Counted from the first letter of the stretch, positions 10,963 through 25,900 are shown. The stretch is DNA of 64,000 nt from Diphasiastrum complanatum (GCA_029204225.1 CM055105.1:16875353-16939352); one strand, 5' to 3'. Notes: generated by a model from the letters alone, not told the origin. Program-made: numbers and translations.

Positions 10963-13900
10963 GCTTTCGCTCTTGGGCGCACGCGCTCCTCCTGCTTTCC
11001 CTGGTTCGGCTGCTGGGGAGATTGAGGCCTCCGCAGATGCCTGTGTAGGGCTCGGGCGGGAAGGAGAAAAGGGGGGGGTTTGTTGGTTGTTTTTTTAATA
11101 TAAAAGCAAATGAGGAGAGGAAGGGTGGGGGGGGGTTCTTTCCAGTGGTCTCCCAATGTGGCTGTCTTGCGTTTCCCACCCGAGTTTTTTGTGCCATACA
11201 TAACTCGTTTTTTTTTTTCTGATTATGGTTGCATGAATCGAAGTCTTTTTTGGGTTTACTTTTTTCGTTGTCGTTTTGCCTTTGTAAAAAATCATTTTTG
11301 GCTTGATTTCTGGTTTCGGGCTTCGCTATGAGTTGAATGTCAAATATTTTTTGTTCAAAATTTTTTAGGACCGTTTCCTACACTTCTAATTGGGTGAATA
11401 CTTAGTGACTCATAGGGTACCACCCCCGTGCCCCGACAAAGACCTGTGACACTCTTGGTCACCCCGACTACTTGCCAGCTATCATCTCGTCACTGACAGC
11501 TAGGGTCCTGACGGTCAGGACACACCTCATCTCTGATAGCTTGTTAGGTGGCTACACCGGATCATTGCTCGTGACGCACCGGTCCCAACTGGAACAGATG
11601 TCCTCGTCGGTCACTGACCCTTCCCAATATTAGGCCTCAAGTCCTTTGGTAACCAGCCGTGCCAAGGTCATGATAGAGTCGTAACTGGACTCTAACAATC
11701 CTTCCCTCGTCTGGCAAGTCATCGGTCCTCGATGACGAACTTCGGGTAAGACTTCTACAACTCCTGTCGCGTCTCCGAGGTAGCATTTGACAATGGATGC
11801 CCTTTCCAGGTTAATAGATACTCTTGAAGGAGACAATTCCGCAATCATCGCTCCCTTCGATCTAGGATTCTTTCTGGCCCATAACCTGTGGTATCTTTCT
11901 CCTCAAGAGACACTAGACCTTCCACCAGGCTATTGCCATCGTGCAAACATTTCTTCAGTTTGCTAACATGGAATACTGGATGCACCTTGCATCCTACAAG
12001 TAGCTGTAGCTTATAAGCTACTTGGCTCACCTTCTTAATAATCAACCATGGTCCACAATACCTAGGAGATAACTTTGCGCACTTTCTTGTGTGTAGCACC
12101 TTCGATTTCGAAGGGACTAGTAAATACACCCAATCTCCATTCTCAAATTCCCGATAGGTACGATTCTCACGAGCATAACTCTCTGCCCAAGCTACAGCCT
12201 TGGACAAGTTATCTCGTGCCATCTCTAGCTTCTGCTGCATCTGAGCCAAAAACTCTACAACACTAGGTACCCTATGCGGAATCCCTATGATTGCAGGACT
12301 AAGTGGCCTGAAACCATAATTGAGCTCAAATGGACTCAATCCAGTGGACGCATGTCTCTTATCATTGTACGCGAACTCCAATAGCGGTAAATGCATTACC
12401 AGTCTGTTTGCGTACTACTAACGTATGCCTTAAGCATATCTTCCAAGATCTGGTTCACTCACTCTGTCTGACCATCCGTCTGAGGATGCTCAGAGCTACT
12501 CATCCGCAATTGTGTTCCCAGCTTGGCGAACACCTCAATCTAGAAATTTCCCATAAACTTGGGATCCCTGTCAGAAACGATGGACTTCGGAAGACCATGT
12601 AACCTGACAATATCTTGAATAAACAACTCAGCCACTTGCGGAGCTGTGACCTTCTTGGTTGTTGCGATGAAATGAGCCATCTTGGAAAACCTGTCTACCA
12701 CTACCATAACGGAATTGAATCCATTCTGGGTCTTGGTAGCCCAACAATAAAATCCATAGAGATGCTTTCCCACCTTCCTGTAGGTATCTCAAGTGGATGT
12801 AGCAAGCTCGGAGGACTTACTCTCTTGGCCTTGTTCACTTGACAAGCCGTGCTGGACGTACTCTCTTACATCCCACTGCAATCGTGGCCATAAATAATGC
12901 CTTCTTAAAAGCTCACTGGTCTTATCAATACCAGGGTGCCCTGCGCAGGGACTATCATGGCATTCATGAAGTATCTTACGACGAAGATCCTTCACGTCTG
13001 GCACAAAAACTCTTCCATTTCTCAATAACATACCATCCTTCACGGTGTATGTTAGTAGATACGTACTGGTGTGTGCCTCTACGGAAGCGACAGCCTCGAC
13101 TGACTCTTCCGTTTGGTGTGGGTCCTTTTCTTGAGCCTTCTTAATCTCCTCCATGAGACCACTGTCAACCACAGTAAAGCTCATCTGATGCAGTATACGA
13201 GATAGTGCATCAGCGACCACATTTTCCTTCTCTCTTCGGAAGCGAATTTCCAAGTGAAATTCCTGCATCAGCTCGGCCCACCGAGCTTGGCGGCCCTTCA
13301 AATCTGGCTAAGTGCAAAAATACTTTAAAGTATGATGATCTGTGTACACATAAAACTCGGCGCCATATAATAATGTCTCCACACCTACAGCTCTTGCTCG
13401 TGTGTAGGATATCTTCGTTGAGCTGGTGTCAACTTCTTACTCTCAAAAGCTATTGGTCCCCCCTCTTGGCTCAACACTGCACCTACGGCAATGCCACTTG
13501 CATCCGTCTCTAGGTCAAAAGGTTTCTGGGTATCGACAATCTTGAGAACTGGAGCCATGGCCAATGACTCCTTCAAGTTCTCAAAACGTTGCTGAGCTTT
13601 AGCATTCCATCGAACCACAGTGTTGTTTTTCCTTAACTGGTCCGTTAGAGGAGCAGCTATCCAGGAATAATTCCTAACAAACCGCCGGTAGAACTTACAA
13701 AATCCTAAGAAAGATTGCAATGGCGTATATCGGCAGGCCTCAGCCACTTCTTAACCACAGCCACCTTGGCTGGGTCAACCGAAATACCCTCAGCTCTCAC
13801 TATGTGACCCAAATACTCGACACGAGTTTTACACAACTCTGTCTTCTAAGCATTGGCATACAAGACAAAAGCTTGTAACTTGCCCAATACGGTCTTGAGA

Positions 13901-16900
13901 TGAACCTCATGCTCCTCGACCGCTTTACTAAAAACCAATATATCGTCAATAAAATTGACGACATATTTGCCCATATAGTCTCGCAAACATCGTTCATGAG
14001 CATCATGAACATGGCTGGGGCATTGGTTAACCGAAATGGCATAACCAAAAACTCATAATGACCGAAACGGGTTTGGAAGGGCGTCTTCTGGACGTCTTCA
14101 TCTCGAATCCGTATTTGATGGTATCCACTTTTGAGATCTATCTTATTGAAAATGGTTGCACCTTGCAACGCATCCAGTAGATCATCAATCCTAGGCATCG
14201 GATACCTGTGCTTTACAGTGATCTTATTCAATCCCCTGTAATCTACACACATCCGGAAACTACCATCCTATTTTTTAACAAGTAAAATAGGAGAGGCGAA
14301 AGCCGAATAACTTGGACGGATGTACCCCAACTTGAGATACTCCTCCAACATCTTTCTGACTTCCTCTTCCTCTTTTAGGCTCATCCTATGAGGAGGCCTA
14401 CATACCGGACTTGCCCCTGGAACGAGCTCAATACGATGATCAACGTTCCGACTAGGTGGCAATCCCTCTGGCATATTACAAATTAGCACGTGTTTAAACT
14501 GAGTGCGGATGGACTTCTCCAACTCACTTGCTGGGTCACATCTAGGCTGTAATGAAAATGCATGTGCACTAGGGAATGCAAAAGTAAATGAAGCTTCTTG
14601 TGGTTTATTGGTGAGTGTGCTTATCTGATTAATATCAACATAAGAATCAAAACTGGAATCAACATTCACATAACACAACCGCAAATACTGAATCTCCATT
14701 CTCTTTATTTGCATATAGGTAACAAGAGGACCCTCAATAGATGGTCTCTCCCCCTTTAAGACATGAGACATACCCTCATGCCCAAACTTATACACATGTG
14801 ACTTAAAATCTATAGCGGGCTGCTTACTTGCATGCCACCGCTTACCAAGTACAATATCGAACTTAGCTAGTTTAGTAATTTCAAAATCTAACTTCTCGGT
14901 ACACGTCTGAATAGACAAAGACGCCCGAGAGATTCTTTCATCCCAAACCTCTGTTCCCTTACCATCTGGCATCTCAACAATATATCGGTAATCAGATGGA
15001 ACAGTAGCTAAGCGAAACTTCCTCACCACGCGAGAGTTGATAATTCTATGCGAGGAACTGGTGTCAAACAAGACGAGCATGTCATGACCTTCCAGCTTCC
15101 CCCTCATGCGTATCAGTGCACTACCAGGAAACTGATAAGCTTCACGTGCCTTGGTGGACAAATAACAAATTGGTGCCTCTGGAACAAGCTTCCGCACCGA
15201 AATGGTCATGATACGATGAGTGTCCTCATCATCACTTACCAACAAGTCATCCAAAATTTCCTCATCCTTGCCCTCATCTTGACGTTGCATTGTATAGAGC
15301 TTCTTGCCCGTACGTCGAGGACAATCTTTGAAAAGATGCTTGCCAAGACAGAAAAAACATAATCCGTCTTTCTTGGCCTTTTCCTTAAGATTCCTAGCTA
15401 AACAAACGTTGGACAGGTCTGAGGACAACGCTGGAGCTGCAAGTAGAAAGTGCGCCCGGAATCTCCTCCAATTTGCACCCTTTTCCCTCTTTTTCCAACG
15501 ATGGAGAATGGCTACAGGAGGGCGATGGACCTTCACAAGAATTTTGGCAATTTCTTCCTCCAATTCGAATTGTTGTGGGCTCCCTCTAGGTTGGAATAGC
15601 AGCGCTGGAGGGCCACACTTGTTCTCCAATCTGTCTCCCTGATTTTCCCCCTCCAAATCCTTCAAAAAAAACAAGCAAAATCTGACAATTTCTACACTTT
15701 CTCTCTCTAGAACGGACGTTTCTCTCTCTAGAACGAGGCTCTGATACCAATTGTCACAAGTAAGTCTCTCCAAGCTCGTGAATCCTAGAAGGCTGGTGTG
15801 TAGAATGAACCTCCCAACCATAGGCACCCCCTCCTTGAGTCCTTCTACATGCTATTCCCGTCAACTGGCACATGGCATCCACTTGGCATGCCTGGCCCTG
15901 TGACTTGTGAATACTTAGTGACTCATAGGGTACCACCCCCGTGCCCCGACAAAGACTTGTGACACTCTTGATCAATTGCCGGCTAGCATCTCGTCATTGA
16001 GGCAAGGGTCCTGACGGTCAAGACACACTTGTTAGGCTGCCACACCGGATCACTGCTCGTGACGCACCGGTCCCAACTAAGACAGATGTCCTTGTCGGTC
16101 ACTGACCCTTGCCAATACTAGGCCTTAGGCCCTTTGGTAACCGGCCGTGCCGAGGTCATCGTAACTGGACTCTAACAGGACCCTTCTGGTTTGCCATTGT
16201 TGCCGCTCTATCTCTCACAGCCCCTATCACACGGCCTGCGCTATCATCTTGGGCAGTTGCGCATTTCCTCTCATCAGCTTGCTATTGAGGCTGGTCGTGC
16301 ATTGGATATCCCTCCCGTCTATGTCACTTGTGCTCATTGCAGGAGGTGGAAGATGAAGCCCATTTCCTCCTCAGATGTTCGTCGTATTATGAGATACAGG
16401 GGAGGTATTATTGTCTCTTTCGTGATGGCCCGCATAGACTTCGCAGTTTTGTCTTCTATCCTGATGCTTGTTGCTTGGAACTTGTTCGTGAGATGCTTAC
16501 TCTCCGTCAGTCTCATCTGCCTATACCAGATCACCTGGGGTTAGACTCCCAGCAATTGCTTCTCATTGGCTTCTTTCGGACTCGAGCACATGCTGTTGAC
16601 TCCGACGATGAGATTCCTATCCCTGTGCCACCGCGGAAAAAGCTCAGATGTAGTCGCCACTTGCCTCCATCAGGGCCCACTGTACACTCCACTTAGCGGA
16701 CACTTCACACTTATTTTCGTTGATATGTACTTATTCTCCACCCGTCCTGGGTTGTGGGCATTGGTACTTTTTCTGTAGTTCTTTTGTTATACTTGGCCTG
16801 GGTTGTGGGCTTATTTCACTTCTGCTTTGTTCAGCTTTCATTCGTAGCTAGTTTATAGCATTTTACGGCCATGTCCTCCTATGGATGATGCTCCCGCTGT

Positions 16901-19900
16901 TGCTTGTACATATTTTCTTTTTGGTCTTATGCACCCACGGTCCCAAAAGACATCAATAAAGCGCTCTCTCTCTCTCTCTATAAAGTCCTCAATCCAAGGA
17001 TCCTATTCTAAGCATGCCAATCACAGGCAACACAAGGGAACCTGATGGTGGACAAACCAACCCAACCAAACCTAGATCGAACGGATCTAGCCCCCAAGCT
17101 ATGGATCAATCACAAAGAGGAGTATGGCATCACACCAGCAACATCCTGCCACCGGTCATGCTATCAAGCATACACTAGTGAGAGCCCAATAGGTATATTT
17201 ATACCCTCCAAGGCCCATGCACCACTAGTAGTGCACTGTGACACCTCACTGGACACCTCTGCAGCCTATTTGGGCCACGTCATCCAGTTCCCCAATGGCT
17301 CACTGATAGACCCATATAAATCCACCATCAAGTGTTTAGGCCTACAACCATTAATCATTAACTACGACAATGTACACATAAGGGCCCCAATTCCCTTATA
17401 GTCACAATTAACTTATGGGTTGTTGGTCTACCGGTCCCTAACGTGGACACGCTACCCGAGACCAGTCATGGGCATGACATTCTTCCCCCCTTATTCAAGT
17501 TCTGTCCTCAGAACTTAAAACTGGGAAAGTTCCTCCTTAAGCTTCCTTCCTGTTTCGAAGAATCGTCATCGTTTGTACATCCCTTCCATCGAACCAGATG
17601 CTTGGCAACTATACGATTTCACACTCATTTAGTTCTTGTATCCAAGATCTTTTTGGGTTCAAGCGGAGACACACCCGATGATTCATCCAATAGGTCCCAT
17701 TGATCTCCAGATCCAAGATGCTCTCCTTCACGTAGACTCTTTCAGAGACGGCTTACGTGAAATACGGGATGCACTTGAGATCCATCCGGGAGTTCCGATT
17801 GGTAAGCTAAGGATCCGATCTTTTTCAAGATCTCAAACGGTCCTCTATATATAGGGGACGATTAGTAATGCTAGCCGGTACGCATTACACTTGAATCCAT
17901 CGAGATTCTCAAAAAATACCCAATCCCCCATTTGGAAGTCTCTCGGTGATCTTTTCAGACTTGCATAATGTTGGTCCCCATCCTAGGTACACTAGACATT
18001 CTCACGTGCAAACCGTAGCATTTCCTACATATCAAATAGGAAATCCGCTACTTTCTGAAACTTGATCGACCGAGTCTCAACTGCAATGGGTGATATAGGT
18101 TTAAAACTATATGTAAGCACGCACGGGCTATAACCGGTAGCCAAATGCTTAGTATAACCCAATCTCCATCAAGGTAATTACCTCTCCGAGGAGAAAATAT
18201 GAATAGATATCTAACTGATCTTCTGATCTTGTAGGTAATCCTTCTTTTAACCGATCAAGTATAACTAGAATCTGAACTATGATTTGTCAATCATAATTCA
18301 TCGGGTTCTTGTCCTATACTGAATAAAAGAAGGCAACTACCAATGATCAGAAGAACTTTTAAACCTAGAGTCGTCTCTACGGCCTGACCAAAAGCGACCA
18401 GTGAACTTCGAATCGCGAATGTTCAAAATGTCACTTTGGTACCGTAAAGCCTAAACAGATACTCTATGACTAATTGGTCTATACCCGAAAAAATATAGTC
18501 GACTTGGTAAGGCCACTAACCTGTTTATTCATCCGGGGTATGAATACTATCCTCTCCTATGGATTAGGTATTTCCTAGAATCCGAGTTATGATTTACCAA
18601 TCTCAACTCTCCAGATTCTTGAGACCATACCATATCATAAGAGTGTATCACAATTGTTAAAAAACACATGAGCTGTTCACAAAGTCCTTTCCATCTGGAA
18701 AGTTCCAGACTTTTACAACTCACACACAGTGCCAATATAAGGATTGTAATCTAAAAAACGCCCTTACTTTAGACACGACACAAATTATCATTCCAAAGTT
18801 AGGGTCCCAATCTAGAATACGTCTAGATTTTCCTCTTAAGTTCTAATCTAGAATAACTTAAGATTTATCGGAACCTCATTCGTGAAGTTCTAACTTTTGG
18901 CAAACAACTATCCAACTCTCCTGAGTCTTCCGGGATAGCAATCCATCTATTTCAAACGGGAAAAGATAAGGCCCAAAAGTTCTCGTGTATTCTATGCACA
19001 CCCATCAGTAAATGAATAAAAAATGACTCATAAATGATGTGACTTATAAGCAATACCTTTCAACAATAATATCCATAAGTAAGATTACTATTGTTGATTT
19101 TCCACAACTAACTCAGAAGTAACACTTCTGACTCGGTTAGTTGTATCGGATCCAGAAAATATTTAAATGTCTCGGTGTGGTACCAAAACACCACATTTAA
19201 TTTGATTCTAAATCAATTCTAGGTCAATAAGCAATTTTCAATGAGAAATTACTAAAACCCAGCGAGAAATTGTTTCAACACAATTCTCATCAATATGCCT
19301 ATGTACCAGCCACTAGTTTATGCATGCAAATAAACTTAGTTCAAGGAATACTTTGTAGATCCATAGGATTAGAAGTTTGTACAAAAGGTTTTAATGATCC
19401 CACAAAGATTCACTACATAGCATATCTCTACAGATATCTTGATCTGTACACAACACTTTCATAACCGAGAATCCTATAACTCGGTTATCCTCTAAGAGAG
19501 AATATTTCTCAAAGAGTGCTATTTCACATCCAAAATCTCAACCGGAGATTCACTCAAAAGAATATATTGTAAACATGAATTGCCTTCCTTGCATCAACCC
19601 ACGGATCTTAGTCCGAACTAAGATCAAGTTGACTATATCCAGCAAGGAACAGGTTTCAACAATCCTCCCATCTTGCAATAGAATCACCGAGTTCTGACTC
19701 AAATCAGTCGGACTTGTTATCAGCCACTTTCCTACTGCAACAGTGCTTTCTAATTTTTCCCCACCTTAAATCTTCAAACCTGATATCAACTATAATCCAT
19801 AAAGGATTTCTGTAATATCTGAATATCCTATCGTTTCTGATTTTGGCTACTTCGACTACTTCAAGCTGAAATTTTTTTTGGCGACATTAAGCTTGGATAG

Positions 19901-22900
19901 CAAGCTACATCTTTTCTTTTTTGGCTACATGGAGTTTTGGGCAGCATGCAACACTTTGCATTTTTGTTGCTTCCCATATGTTACTTTGACCCAAAAGGTT
20001 GAGACTTGTGTAATCATGGGTTAGGTTTATTATTTAGACCATGTTAAGTTAGTTCTAGTTGAGTTGGACCCAATTTTGGTCCAATAGTAATTCGTGGGTT
20101 CTTGTAAAGTCTAATTATGTTAAAGGACCCCCTCTCTTGACTTTTGGGGGTGCCCTATAATTAGTAGTGGGTCTTGGAAGGTTCTAGAACTTAGAGTTTG
20201 GAAGAGTCTAGGCCCTTGGAAGGCCTATTTATATGTACTCTTTGTTCATTTGTAATTCATTCCCTTTCAAGCATTGCTACTACTTTCTCTCTCCTTGAGG
20301 GCGCCTAACCCTCTCCCTCTTCTTCTTGTATATGGAGATTGAATGTTAGAAGGATCTTGGCACTTTGATTTCCTACAGAAACTGCGAGGATTATGCTCAA
20401 GAGTAAAAATCTTTCAAATATGTTTTGGGGTGAAGCAGCTAAGACGGCGGTTTATCTTTTGAATTGAAGTAGAGAATTGGACTCCAGAGGAAGCTTACAC
20501 AGTCGGAAGCCAGATGTAAGTCATTTGAGAGTGTTTGGTAGTATTGCTTATGCTCACATACCTAAGGGTTCCAGGAGCAAATTGGATTCTAAGGCGACCA
20601 AGTGTTTATTCCTTGGATATGATAGTCAAGAGAAGGGATACAGGTTATATGACTTGGAGGGTAAAAAAGTCATCATAAGTAGGGATGTAATCTTTGATGA
20701 GGAGGCAACTCATCAAGATACAGAGATACCTTATGATAGGAATCCCTATATTGTGTGACGAGTTATTACATGAGCCTGAATCGACACATGTATCGCCTAC
20801 GCCAATCCAAGTACCTAGAGTGACCTTGGTTGAGAAAGGAAAGAGGAAGGAGAGATCAAGTATATGGGATACTTAGTCACCTCCTACTTCACCAGGCAGG
20901 AAGCCTCCTACATCAGAAGCTAGAAGATTGCCTAGATGGTAATATGAAACTATATAGAATTATGTTACTATGGAACAGGGAGAGTTCAAGGGACTAGGAG
21001 ATCGGCTAGACTTGAAAAGCAACCTGAAGATCAAGATCAACAAGAGGATCATCATAAAGATCAAGATCGACAGGAGGTTCGACAGAAAGATCATCATGAA
21101 GATGGGGATGTACATTTTGCATATATGGTCACAGTATTGGAAACCAAGGATCCATCTACTTTTAGAGAGGCTGAAAAAGAGGATATTTGGAGGAAAGCTA
21201 TGGATGAGGAGTACGACTCAATCATGAAGAATAAGACTTGGAGACTTGTTCGATTACCTACAGGTAAAAAGGCCATTGGATGCAAGTGGGTCTATAGAAC
21301 TAAGTACAAATCAGATGGTTCTATAGATAAACATAAGGCAAGATTGGTGGCAAAAGGTTATGCTCAACATGAAGTGATTGACTATGAAGAAACTTTTGCA
21401 CCAGTTGCTAAGTCTACTACTATGAGGACAATTTTATCATTGGCAGCTCAGTTTGGATGGGATATTCAACAAATGGATGTGAAGAGTGCATTCTTGAATG
21501 GTTCTAGAGGAAGAAGTCTACATGGAGCAGCCAGAGGGATACATAGTACTATATGGACTTAAGCAGGCACCTAGGGTGTGGTACACGAGGATTGACACAT
21601 ACTTTGAGGAGCTTGGCTTTTAGAGGAATAGTTCAGAGCATATACTTTATGTTTTGATCAAGGATCATATTGTGATTGTAGTGATGTATGTGGATGACCT
21701 TGTTATTATAGGATTAGATGATGGTATGATTCAGGGTATCAAGAAAGATTTCTCATCGGAGTTTGATATGAAAGATCTTGGTTCACTACAATATCTTCTT
21801 GGGATTGAAGTATGGAGAGCAGCACAGGGGCTATTTATTTCTCAATCTACGTATGCTCATGAACTTCTTGAAAAGTTCAATATGTCAGAGTGCAGACCCG
21901 CAAACCGATTTCTACACCATATGATAGTGGATGTAAGCTTACTTAAGTTGAGGAGGATCAAGATGTAGATGAGACGTTATATAGAAAGCTTGTTGGAAGC
22001 TTAATCTATCTAACTACTACGAGACCAGATATTGCTTATGCTGTGAGTATGGTTAGTCAGTTTATGGCTAAGCCTAAGCAGATTCATTGGATAGTTGCTA
22101 AGCGGATACTCAGATATATCCATGGAACTTTGAGATTTGGTATTCTCTATGGGAGACAAGATGATTTGAAGTTACAAGGATATGTGGATGCTGATTGGGT
22201 TGGAGATGCGGAAGACCGAAGACTTACTACAGGTTATGTTTTTAGTCTTGGTTCTGGTGCTATCTCTTGGAGTTCAAAGAAGTAGCATACTATTGCATTA
22301 TCATCTACAGAGGCAGAGTACCGAGCTACTGCGAGTGCGGCAAGTGATGCAATATGGTTACGAAGGATTCTACATGATCTACATATGGTACAAGATTCAC
22401 CTACGATACTTTAGTGCGACAATCAGAGTTGTGGCTAAAAGCATGGTTTGGTGGTACAAAAAAAGAACTCATTTTTCATTGTACCTTTTGGTAGTACATT
22501 TCACTTTTTGGGGATTTTATTACTTGGAATTGTTTTGAGTCCACCTTAAAAATGACATAACTTTTTAGTAGTAAGTCCAATTTTAGCGGAGTTTGGTGGA
22601 TTAGAAAGCGCTTGACGAGCACTTTACAATGATATGTTACGTGACATACTTCCGAGATATGGTTAAAAAGTTATGTCAAGTCAAAAGTATGGGGATTTTA
22701 TTAATCATAATTATTTGAGTCCACTTAAAAAATGACAACTTTTTAGTGGTAAGTCCAATTTCAGCGGAGTTTGGTGCGTTAGAAAGTGCTCGACAAGTCC
22801 TTTCCAATGATATGTTACATGACATACTTTTGAGGTACGGTTAAAACGTTATGGCAAGTCAAAGGTATTAGTTAAAAATGGTGTATAATAATACAAAAGT

Positions 22901-25900
22901 GCATTTCTACCCAAAAAAGGTAGTGTCCTTGAAAGTCCAACTTTCTCACACAAAGTAGCTGCTGATACTCCCCCTCAAATACTTTCTCACACAAAGTACT
23001 TGACACTACCTTTTCCATAGAATCTCCTACCTCTATCTCACACATAGTCACTTGCTCAAACAACTTTCCAACTTATCTATTTGTCATTACACGTTGTCAT
23101 ATGCAAACTCCCCAACTGGTGTACATCCATCTTCCTTGAAGAAACTTGCTTCACTTAAGAAAACTTCCTGCCAAACTGAGTCTTCCTCAGCCCCTGTGAA
23201 CCAGCGGCTCCATAGCCACCCCCATATCCAGATGACACTTCACAGTAGCATCAAGGCTAGCTGCAACATCCCCATGCCTTCGAGCAGTAGGATGCTATCT
23301 TTCATGCTGCAGGTTAAATTTGTTTTATTTTACTTGAGACAACACTGCTATCCCTGCCTACAATGAGCCAACGTGCATCACCTCTTCCAGGCACGTAGGT
23401 GCTGACATGCTCCAAGCCCAGAGCCTGTGCATGTCCTGGTCCCAGCGCTTTTCCTGCTGATCTGTCAACCTTCTGCTACTTGTCTTGTATATTAAAGCTA
23501 GTTCCTTCTAGTGAGCAGAATAAGTCTTTCTCAAGCCTTGGTAGCAAAGGTCACTATCTACGATATCAATTTGTCCACGTAGGCTTCTTCGCATCAGTAG
23601 AAACAGCAGAATAAGTAAAAGAAGGTGTGCTCCTCCAATGATCTATCCACAAATCCTCCTCTACAGCAGCTCTTCAATCAAACTTTTCTGTAGAATCTAT
23701 GTTCACCTGCTGAGCACATCTGAATCTAACTTCGGACCACAATTTGACCTGTCTGATCAGTGTCTTGAAATTGAATTTTTAGCAATCTGCTTTGTTCTAT
23801 AATCTGCCTTGCAGAAAAAATCTCTACATTTTTTCTTTCGTGTCATGGACAATCCACAAGACTCATGGTTACATCCACATCCTTCTTCATGCCCTTGTCG
23901 TAAAAATTGTATTTGGTCTTATACTGAAGGCACAAACCCGTGTGCTGGAGAAATATATGATTATGTATTGAGAATTTGTTATGCGGCATTTGAGAAATTT
24001 TTTGGCATGTCTTATTTAAGTGATGCACAAAAGACACAAGTAGATATTGCTCAATCATCTGTCTAGTAGCATTTTTTGATTGGTGAGAAACTTCTTGTTA
24101 TAATCACCACCATTCCATCCATTGGTCCAAAGCCATAGTTGCACAGAATCGCGTTTCTGGGAGGAGACGTTTCGGAAACCGCGTTTCTCCTCCCAGAATC
24201 GCAAAATTTTTTTTTTTTTGTAGAAAAATAGCTTATGGCTGAAATTTTTTTAGGGGATCAATGGTCAAACAAGCGTTTTGCCTCTTAGAAGTGCAGTAGA
24301 TGGGTCACAAACAGATCTTATTTTCAATAGCTATTTGGTTGTTATTTGCTTTGGTTTTCAATAAAAGCTCAGGGGGTTTGGGGGGCAACGCCCCCCAACG
24401 GCGGGGTCCGGCATGCCGCCGGTAGACCCCGGCCCCGACGGTAAGGCCTCTTCATGACTTGGCCTTCCAACTCCCTGAGCGAAAACACACTTACTGGGAC
24501 CATCTGTGATCGTAACAGACAGGCTAGAGGTTAGTTTTGAATTTTTATCCTTGACAGAACCCAACATGGATTAATGCACTTGAACTGGACCATCCTGCAC
24601 CCGAAACAGTTGGTAAATTACACAGTAATTATGCTCTTAATTAGAGCTTTCACCTGATACCCATATTGCACAAAAAAAAACCAAAAAATAAAATAAAATA
24701 AAAAAAAAACGTTTCTGAAAAAAAATTCCATATTTCCGAAACGCATTTCTGAACGCGTTTCAGAAACGCAGTGCAACTATGGTCCAAACTATCGCATTGG
24801 CAATGCTATTGAGAAGACTTATCGAAATGCATGATTACTTGTACCTATTGTTTCTTATCATCTCTTCCTACTTCTTGGTTCACTTATACGAGATCACGCT
24901 CTGACACTAATCTCTCTCAGATCGTGTCTAATTAGCAGACATGGTCCCATAGCTATGGGGGTTGGATCTTGCCTACATTACATACGCTTGTTGCAGCCAC
25001 ATTACTTCTTTCAGCACTGTCTTCTCTTTTGCACAGTATGGTTGCTATTGCTACCAATCCTGTTTATGTCATGTATCTCTCAGGAGCCGCTTTTTGCTAC
25101 AATGCTTACATGCAATACGATCAAAGACAAAGATGAATGGTGTAGATGATTGGCCATGGCACATCTTTATAGAATGTATACCATGTGTAGCCTGCTTCTA
25201 GATTACTGGCATTTACTGTAATGCCCTTTCAGGTCATCAGCACAGATGTGGGAACACCATTCGATCTGTTGGCATTGCCAGTCTAATTAGGATGGAAAAT
25301 TTCATTTGCTTTTGATGGTTATTAGCTTCCATGGAGGTTTTACATCTTCTAATGTATGCCAAGAAGAGCAAATAAAAAGGTGGTCAAGCTGTCAAAGAAA
25401 TTATGCAGCTGTTATACAAAAAAAAACAGTGAAAAGTGAAAAAGAAGAAGAGGTGCTGTGCTGTCTATTGCTGAAACTGCAGCAGGAAAAATGGCTGTAT
25501 AGCAGTGGTCTAACCTGTAGTAGATGTGATCTGCAAGGATGAAGGAAGGTTATAAAACAAAACCTACATAAGATTACAAAAGCTTACAAAAAGCCTTTCA
25601 CAAAAAAATGGTTAACAGAATGCCAACCATCTGGCTTGTGATCCAGATTGCTGAGAACAATCTGCATTGGACCACCTTTGCACCTTCTTCTCCAAGGAAT
25701 GATCCTCTTCTCATACCGTGATCTTCAGCAACAGACCTAACTTCTGCACATAAGTCACTGACACACAAGAAGAGAAAAAACCAAGAATAGAAAAATCCAG
25801 CAAAAGAGAGAAATTGAAACCCAACAGTTCTAGACATGTTTCTGCTCATAGATGCATGCTTGGAAACCCTCATGTGCACCAATCACACAGCACGATGTCC

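Larger units (their letters stand above)
11394..16177 (-). mobile_element. Ty3/gypsy retrotransposon, most domains present but broken
   Basis: Minus-strand element. The right LTR (15752-16177) is the 5' LTR: it reads TGTTAG...GTGACA and is followed by a perfect primer-binding site (15749 to 15737). The left LTR (11394-11697) is the 3' LTR, preceded by the polypurine tract GACGAGGGAAGGAT, and lacks its last 150 or so bases. Between them lie gag tail with zinc knuckle, protease, RT, RNase H, integrase with its zinc-binding N-terminus, and a C-terminal region. Most of gag is missing, and frame breaks occur near 14260, 13900, 13380, 12780 and 12540. It cannot encode a full polyprotein. Confidence 0.92.
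19985..22440 (+). mobile_element. Ty1/copia retrotransposon, 5' and internal parts deleted
   Basis: A plus-strand LTR-like region (about 19985-20377) has a TATA box (CTATTTATATGTACTC near 20224) and ends TTCCTACA. It is joined directly to the late integrase core, so gag, protease and the start of integrase are lost. Then follow the integrase tail, RT, and RNase H up to about 22430, where the element stops before any 3' LTR. Stops and frameshifts make it inactive. Confidence 0.85.

Noticed and set aside
14268-15827. A single 519-codon protein
   Set aside because: Its first ATG lies in the LTR and primer-binding region; only the gag-tail, protease and RT-start part from about 15400 down is real polyprotein.
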